Positions 56,715 to 64,000 of a stretch of 64,000 nt of DNA are shown in pieces. Position 1 is the stretch's first letter; every line of letters begins with the position of its first letter. The stretch lies in assembly GCA_051294375.1 (NCBI GenBank), contig CM119271.1, positions 13,259,039-13,323,038 of the forward strand, written 5' to 3'. The stretch is from Paraspadella gotoi. Taxonomy: Eukaryota > Chaetognatha. The notes beneath the pieces were generated by a model. The model was not told the origin of the DNA. It did no database searches and saw nothing but the letters and a program-made list of their open reading frames with translations. The position numbers and the translations under genes are program-made.

Positions 56715-59700
56715 ATGGCCAAGGAACGCCCTATCCCCGAGTCAATCCCGATTGGATCTGGCTGCAGACCCGCCGATGAACGAGCTTCCTCAAGGAAGGA
56801 GCGACGCCCTTCCGACGCAAAGGTGAAGGGACGAGAAGGGTGAAGGGGGGGGTGGCGCCGGGGAATTGAATGGAGACGCCAACAGTCCGGCGCCGTAAAT
56901 GGTCGAGGTTTTGCCGGAAATTTCGAAAGCGGGATGCAATGGATTAAATCGAAATCATCGTTTAATTTAAAATTTTATTCCAATATTGAAAATTTTACTA
57001 GATTATATACATAAAATATCATCAAAATTTTGAATGATACTTTTATCATTTTAATGATAACTTTAAAAAGATTTTATATTTTGTTCCGTCTAAAGTAGAA
57101 ACAATTTTATTAACGATGCAATAAAAATGTAAATCATCTAAAAAAGCAACAATGAAAATCGTAAAAACTATTTATAAATTATTTTGATGTTTCAAATTTA
57201 AAAAAAACCAAAACATCTGAGATTTACGATTTTATTTTATTTCTTTTATATTTCTTTCCTAATTTTCTAAATTGTCTAAATCTTACATTAATATTTATCA
57301 ATTACTGAGAATGGGTGCTTGGGGTTTCGTCTTTCTGGAACAATGGAACACTATAACAAGGATGGAATTAGTTTCTAACCTTTGATGACCCCCAACTAAC
57401 ACAACAAACCGCCCCCCCCATTAGACCGCGTGTTGGGTTAGCGGATCCGGAGGAAGTCTAACATCAAAGAAACCATAAGCAAAAGACCAAGGAGATCAAA
57501 AATGCGAAAAAGTGGCAGACGGCGAAGAACACTGTCGTCACGTGCCCAAGGCGGAAGTGTTGGGATGAGGAATCCGCCCAAATTTGAGAAGGTTAATTTT
57601 TTGGGGATTGATTGGGTAGAACTGATTGATTTATTTGATTGATCGTTTGCGTCAGAGGTGATCGATAGATTGATGATTTGATTTAGTGATCGAAACGAAA
57701 CGTTTAATTTTTTTTTTTATTGATATTAAAAATTATGCTAATGTGGAAATTCGATACGTAAAAGTTTTAGATTTTAATCAAATTTATTTGTCAAAAATCA
57801 AAGCATAAAATTGGTATCGATATTTCGAACTAATGAACAATCTCAAAAATAAGAGTAATAATGTTATCCCCCCCCCCCAGGAAGAAGACATGTCGAACTT
57901 GTTCCCGTCCTCAACAAAGCCTGCGTTCTCACACAATCTGAGAACGCGTTACGAAGTCCTTGCAGATCTACACCTACTTCTGGCCTCTTCTGCATCTGTA
58001 TCAACCCCCTTAACAAAGTGGCTCATGTTGTACAACTCAGGTCATGAGAGATTACTACAGAAACAAGAGAAGGAACGAGGCGCCGCCGCATTTGTACGCC
58101 AATCGCTGACGGGGCCTTGCAAATTCTGGAGAGGGTGAGTCCAAAGGAAACAATGAAATGGAGGTCGAATAAAGCCTTGCTTCAGAAAAACTAATAATGA
58201 AAGACTATTTTTTTTTTTAAATTTATTGCAAAGTTTTTTTTTGATAGTGTTTAAATTTATTTTGAATTTTAAAAAATATTTTTTGACAGTTTTTTTTTTT
58301 GGCCTCCACTAAAACTGTATTAATTTTTTAATCTTTGGTTAGACAATTTGAACTACAATCATTGTAATATTAAATGAAATGTGCAAAAAGTGTGCAAAAA
58401 AAAATAATATAAACGACTTTTTTAAACCATCTTAATTAAAACATGTATCAATGGACAAGAGCCAGCAAGAACCAGTCCTCACTGATCACCGGCGAGTCAG
58501 GAAGGCGGGCCAAGACTGAGAACACCAAGAAGGTGTTGCAGTACTACGCCCTTCAAACTGCCCGGGCCCGACCAACGCCCCCCCCCCCGGGCCCCCCCAA
58601 GTTTTTCCAAGGCGGCCAAGTCTGAAAACGCCGGGTCCTCTTGAAGAGCAGATCATTCAAGCCAACCCGCCGTTGGAGGCGTATGGCAACGCCAAGACTG
58701 TGAGGAATAACAATTCCTCAAGATTTCGTAAGTAGTTTAAAGTATGCCAAAGTGTTGGTTAAATAGATTACTGAAAATCATGCATTAATCAATTTTATAA
58801 AAAAATCAATACAAAAAATTAAGTTATTGAAATAAAATTTAAATTTCTAAGAAACTTTCAAAATAATTTGTTAAACTATTTCAAAACTATTTTTAATATT
58901 AAAATATATCATTTTTATTCAATTTACATATTTGTACTTTCTATTTTTTCGTTCTCCTAATATTTTTATTGTTTAAAATTGAATTATAAACGTTAAAATC
59001 TTCCACTAGGGTAAGTTCATCAGAATCCATTTCGGCTCCAAACATGACAGATCGCCTCAGCCGACATCCGAAACTTACCCTGCTGAGAAGTCCCGCATCA
59101 CATTCCAGCTGGAGATCGAGAGAAAACTAACCACATCTTTCTACCACCGATGACCAAATGCTTATCCCTCAGTACCCCACCAGTGCGGCTTGTCAGAAAA
59201 GCCCTGACCCGGCAGTAACTACTTCATCAGCCAGGGTGTGCTGACCGTCGCTGGATGGGACGATGCGAGGAATGAGGGCCACTGGACACTGCCCTGACAC
59301 TCTAGGGCTTTACTCAGGCCGACAAGGACGCTTGCTAAACAAGGCTACCATCGCCATCGCCCATCTGGCACGCGAAATGGGCGCCAAAGGGTCGCGAAGA
59401 ACAAGCAGAGCCCCGACGCATGGACGAGGTCATTCTTGCTCAGCTGGCTCGGCATCGACCCCGACTTCTTCGTCGACACCTTCATGAAGCCCAAGTTGAA
59501 GGTGGGCAAAGATTTCGTGAAAAAAGGTCAAAAGTGACCAAGTGAATTTCTCGTTTCCGCCACGAAGCAAAATCTCTCTTCGCTGTTTTTTTCGATTGGA
59601 TCGTCGCGTTGGCAACGATTCTCTGGACACGACTATCTCTGTCTCGCCCAATACCCCGAGGAAGCATTTCATCGGCGTCTTGGACATTGCCCGGCTTCGA

Positions 59701-62700
59701 GATTTCTAGAGCTCACGTCTTGGAGGCAGCTCCTCATCAACTACAACCAACAGAGGCTGAGCAGTGTTCTTCAACCATCAACATGTTCCGTCCAAGAGCA
59801 GAAAGAGTACAAGGCGGAAGGCAATCCAATGGCCTTCACATCGACTTTGGCATGGATCTGGTGAAGACATCGAGCCTGAATCGAGAAAAAGAGGGCGTGC
59901 TCTCCATCTTGGAAGGAAGAGTTGCATCGTCCCAAAGCCTCCGACAAGAACCTTCACTGGAGAAGTTGAATGGGGAAACATCTTGGGGAAGCACCAATTC
60001 TTTCGTGAGCCGAACCGCCGAAAAAGGGTCAACCCCGAGGCCCCAACTTTGCTCTGTTCATTACGCGCCCCGGCGTTGTTGGAATACAACGTTACTGGTG
60101 GTTGGTTTAAGAAATAAGCGTCAGTTTCAAATACTTCTCATGGCGTTTATTCATTCATTTATTCGTTCTCTAAACTTTTAACGTTTCAATTATTTCAATT
60201 CATTCATCATTCATCATCATTTCATTCATTCCATTCATTCATGCGCCATTCATTCATTCATTTTTTATTCATTTAATAAATTCTCAACTTCATTCATTCA
60301 TTCACGACTTCACATTCATTCATTCATTCATTCATTCACTCATCACTTTTATCTTCAGGAACCCCGTGAACGAGGCCGTCGTGAACATGATGCAGTCCGG
60401 CCTCCAATCAAGTTCGTGGCCCTCGTCTTCACCGAGAAGGACCACCGGTGAAAAGAAAAAGGATCGGCGCTCATGACATCTCAGCCGCTCACAGAGAATC
60501 GTTCACAAACTCATGAACAACTGAACTCGACTCACCCTCACTTCGTCAGGTGAGGTTGGATGAGGCGGGGGGTAAGGTCAAGGGAATAAACTAAGTTGGT
60601 CTGAATCTTTGGAATGGTTTTAAATGGTGAAGTTAGTTATCGTCGATTTGTGAATGAGTTCAAGCGTCTCAATTATGAGACATGACGTGACGTGACAAGG
60701 CATTTTAAAGAACTGTTTTCTGTCATTTTAGTGAATAGAAAGTCAAATTTTTTGAGACAAAGTTTGGTTCGCAATATAAATTTATCCGCATTCGAAAAGA
60801 TTCGTGGTCAAACATCTTTTTGGTGATGTGAAGGATAAGTTCTTAGGTCGGTAAAGTGACCTAACCTGAGATAATCGTGGCATAGCTTTGTAAATTTTAT
60901 TGACCTTGTTATTTATCTTTTGCTTATCGATTGATTTAATCGTATTTTAGATGCATTCAATTCCAACGGATCAAAAATCTGGTCCACATCGACGCTCGCT
61001 TGTAATGCAATCACCACCTGCAACGGAGTGCTCGAAGTAAGTTTATTCGTTTTCGAATTATTAGAAAGTTGAATGTCCAAAGCAGTGTTGTATTACTATT
61101 ATAACGAATGAAAATATCCAAATGGTTATCCAAGAAAGAAATGTTTTAAACCATGATGTTGTAATGTATCATCTTCTATATCCTTTCCCATAATGAAAAT
61201 GTAGCTTAATAATTTTATACATTTGTAATTGTTAAAAAATAAAAAAAGTCTTTATTGGTAATAATATTTAAAAAAATTTTTACCAATTTTTGTTCAAAAC
61301 CTTAAACGCCTTCATTTCACACAAGTCCGTACATGTACGGCGTACACGTCTCACCATGTCTCACCAATGTTCCCCCACCCTTCAGGCATCCGCATCTGCA
61401 ATGTTTGGGTCTGCCCAACAAGGTGCCCTAACTCCGCTTCATGGCGCGCTATTCCATCGTCGCCCCAAAAAGATCTCCGCCGACATGAAAAGGACGACCC
61501 CAAAGGGTGTGCCAATAAGGCTTTGCCGCCTCGGGTCTCGACCCGATGATTTCAGGACAGGGCACACTAAGGTTTGATTCTTGTCTTTGTTTCTGTCCTC
61601 TCTCTGTCTCTCCTCTCATCTCTCTCTCTCTTTTCTCTCTCTCTCTCTCTCTCTCTCGTTCTTTCTTAATTTCTTTTCTCTCTCTCTCTCTTTTTTTGTT
61701 TGTCTCTCTCTCTTTCTCTCTTCTCTCCTCTCTCTCTCTCTCCTCTCTCTTCTCTCTCTCTCCATCTCTCTCCTCTCTCTCCTCTCTCGTTTTTTCTTAA
61801 TTTCTCTCTGTCTTCTCTCTTTTGGTGTTTGTTCTCTTCTCTCTCTCTCTCGTCTCTCTCTCTCTGTCTCTCTCTCTCTCCTTCTCTCTCTCACTCACCT
61901 CCCAACCCACCGACGGTTGATGTTCCGCGCGGGTCCGCCCTCCAAGCTGAGGAGATCCGCGAGGAGAGCCCCTCTCCGTCATGTCCTCAAAGTGCGCGCG
62001 CACATCGCAAGGTGTCTCGTCAGCGTCACCTACAAGGGGAAGATAGCGGAGAAGAAGGCCATCTTCTCCCATTCAGAAAACATCAGGAATTATTTACAAG
62101 ATGCAAGAAACTGGCCATGGTGAGCGTTAAATAAAAGAATCGACCAATCAAACTAATAATCAATCATGAGAAGAACTGATCAATCAAAAAAAAACAAATC
62201 ATTGAAACAGCCATTCAATAAATCGACCGATTGAAGCTTTTTTTTTTATGCAATAACAAATAACAAATAAATCAAAATCAATTCAATAATCTATTGGCCC
62301 GAATCAATCTATTCTTCAACCAATAAAATAAATTAAAATTAAGACCAACATTGAATAAATCATCACCGGTTCAATCAATCACTCGAATTATTATCTATAA
62401 ATCAATTGTTGGAAATCTCTGCACAACCGACCCATATTGATTAATTCAAACGTTGGATCGTAAATGATCAAACAAACCAATCAATTAGCAAAAATCTACT
62501 GTTAAACCGAAAATCATCAAACAATCATTTAAACAATCAACCTTATCGCCATTTCTTAAATTATTAATCAATCATGCGAAAAAACTGACAATCAATCAAA
62601 CAATCGGTTTGAACAGCCATCAATAAATCGACATGAATTGCTCTTTTTATTCATTCATAACGATTCGTCAGTCAATCGCTAATTAAATCGTCCAATCGTA

Positions 62701-63599
62701 GACTCAATCGACCAATCAATCAATCACAATCTACCACCAGTTCTAGCATGCTGGTCGTCTCGGAATCGGCCAAGATCCGCAAGAAGAAAGGAGGAAGAAG
62801 AGAGACGCCGATGAGGCGCCGGGTTGGAGAAGCTCAAGGCTTTCTTGGAAAGGAGAAGGTCCAGGGGAGGGAGAAGGTGCAGAAGGTCAAACGACGGACT
62901 CAAAGGGTGAGTTAAAGAGCGGGAAGGTCGTGGGTAAGATCGTTGTGTTGTTGTCCATCTGGCGAGGAGTGGAATAGCGATGCTGGCGCTAAAATTGGAT
63001 TAATATTATTCGATTCAAAGCGAAATGGAATTGTTTTTTAAAAAAAAAAATTTCCAGTCAATGAAAGTAAAAGAGAGAGGTTTGTGTATAAATACTTAAA
63101 CTGAATCGTAAGTATTCGAGTATCCACAATGAATTGTAATTCGTTTAGAGTTCTTCCAAATGCTGCAATATGCAAATTAAATGAGTTGCAAGGTTAAATA
63201 AATACTTCATCTCCTTTCAGGATTGAATGATGATATCTACGTCCTCTCTCTCTCTTCTCTTCTCTCTCTCTCTCTTCTCTTCTCTCTTCTCCTCTCTCTC
63301 TCTCTTTCCCCTTCTCCTCCTCTTCCTCTCCACCTTTTCCAGAAAGCCGCCTCCATCCGCGAGGAGCACGCCCGCGAGCTCAAGTCAGCGGCGCCATCGC
63401 CACCGACATCAAATCCTTGGACACGAAGGCCGCCAACGCCGCCGTCGCCCTCACGGATCTCGACGCGGACCATCGTGGCGGAGAGGAACAAGTTGACGAG
63501 CGAGTTGAAGGCACGCCAAAGGAGGTCATGAGTCAGGACCAAGGTCAACATGCAGAAGGAGTTGGCGACATGAGGACAAAGTGGCGCAGCTTCCGCGAG
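56715..63599 (+). CDS. Second myosin heavy chain (copy C), frame-disrupted and cut by the window edge
   Basis: Exon-by-exon homologue of myosin A on the opposite strand. Segments: 56715-56822 (start MAKER), about 57420-57465 and 57500-57598, 57881-58134 (EEDMSNL), about 58461-58727 ([10 protein letters not shown] region, switch I), 59010 to about 60113 (motor core), 60359-60549 ([11 protein letters not shown] to HPHFVR), 60951 to about 61036 (CIIP to CNGVLE), 61386-61571, about 61915-62119 (IQ region), about 62733-62906 (AKIRKKK) and 63343-63599 (coiled-coil tail). Intron sequences are unrelated to A. The A intron after SAAHR is absent here, and C has a new intron after HPHFVR, so this is a true paralogue. 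Nearly every exon has single-base insertions or deletions, many in C or G runs. Unpolished sequence is likelier than a pseudogene because splice sites are kept. Any tail beyond 63599 is outside the window or unseen. Confidence 0.75.
61600..61895. repeat. Compound CT-rich tract in a myosin C intron
   Basis: Almost 300 bases of CT/CTT repeats with a duplicated CGTTxTTTCTTAATTTC block (about 61658 and 61788). Long S/L- or R/E-rich open frames over it are shadows. Confidence 0.92.
63240..63310. repeat. CT-rich tract before the last visible myosin C exon
   Basis: About 70 bases of CT/CTT serving as the polypyrimidine stretch upstream of the acceptor at 63342. Confidence 0.88.
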
Positions 63600-63608
63600 G
63601 TAAGGGGA

Positions 63609-63702
63609 ATGGATGGATGATGGATGGATGGATGGATGGATGATGGATGGAGGAGGATGGATGGATGGATGGATGGATGGATGGATGGATGGATGGATGA
63701 AG
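63609..63702. repeat. (GGAT)n microsatellite
   Basis: About 20 GGAT units with a few slips, starting 10 bases after the donor of the last visible myosin C exon. Confidence 0.94.
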
Positions 63703-64000
63703 GAATTTAATTAATGAATGAATGAATCAATGAATGTATAAAATATTAATGAATAATAGATAAACTAATGAATCAATCAATCAATCCCTCAATCATTCAA
63801 TGACTGAAAAATTAATTAATGAATGATTGAATAATTGAATAAATATATTGAAGAACAAACGACTCCATTATAGAATTTTAAAAATTATAAAACATAGTAT
63901 TTAACAGTTGGGTTTCTTTCTTGGGGCTACAGTGTGCTCCTGTGTAGTACAAAGAATCACATTGTCTTTAACGTCTGACGACGATTACAATGAGCGACTT

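Overview
This is an AT-rich metazoan nuclear DNA window. Genes have multiple exons with GT-AG introns. They encode muscle-type myosin heavy chains, secreted EGF/C-type-lectin proteins and XK-related membrane proteins. Introns and intergenic DNA are packed with (CT)n/(GA)n tracts, minisatellites and short interspersed elements. Nothing here fixes the phylum; a marine invertebrate is a reasonable guess. No bacterial, viral or CRISPR-like feature was recognised.

Layout. 1-4.0 kb is repeats only. 4.0-7.1 kb holds two minus-strand XK-related-type multipass membrane proteins. 8.9-16.1 kb holds three tandem minus-strand genes (CTL-a, CTL-b, CTL-c), each built as signal peptide, EGF-like domain and C-type lectin domain, with matching intron phases and an identical 91-bp exon. 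18.7-21.8 kb is a further minus-strand secreted protein with a jelly-roll-like fold, its introns filled by a ~161-bp satellite, an interspersed element and an (AAT)n tract. 21.8-26.1 kb is repeats. 26.2-38.3 kb is a complete-looking minus-strand class II myosin heavy chain (copy A, at least 16 coding exons, TATA promoter at 38.25 kb). Its visible tail is only about 240 residues.

At 39.43-45.08 kb, after a 25-N gap, the 5' half of myosin A (33.64-38.85 kb) appears again in the same orientation, about 8% longer and full of single-base indels. This is best read as unpolished long-read gap fill (copy B), not a gene. 45-55.8 kb is repeat-rich with no convincing gene. From 55.85 kb to the right edge a second, divergent myosin heavy chain (copy C) runs on the plus strand. 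It is a true paralogue, because intron sequences and some intron positions differ, but its reading frame is broken throughout.

Functionally, the left half carries secreted and surface recognition-type proteins plus membrane scramblase-family-like proteins. The right half carries two oppositely oriented muscle myosin genes sharing a TATA promoter design. Four N gaps, duplicated gap flanks and many homopolymer indels mean that frame breaks here should be treated as assembly errors until resequenced.
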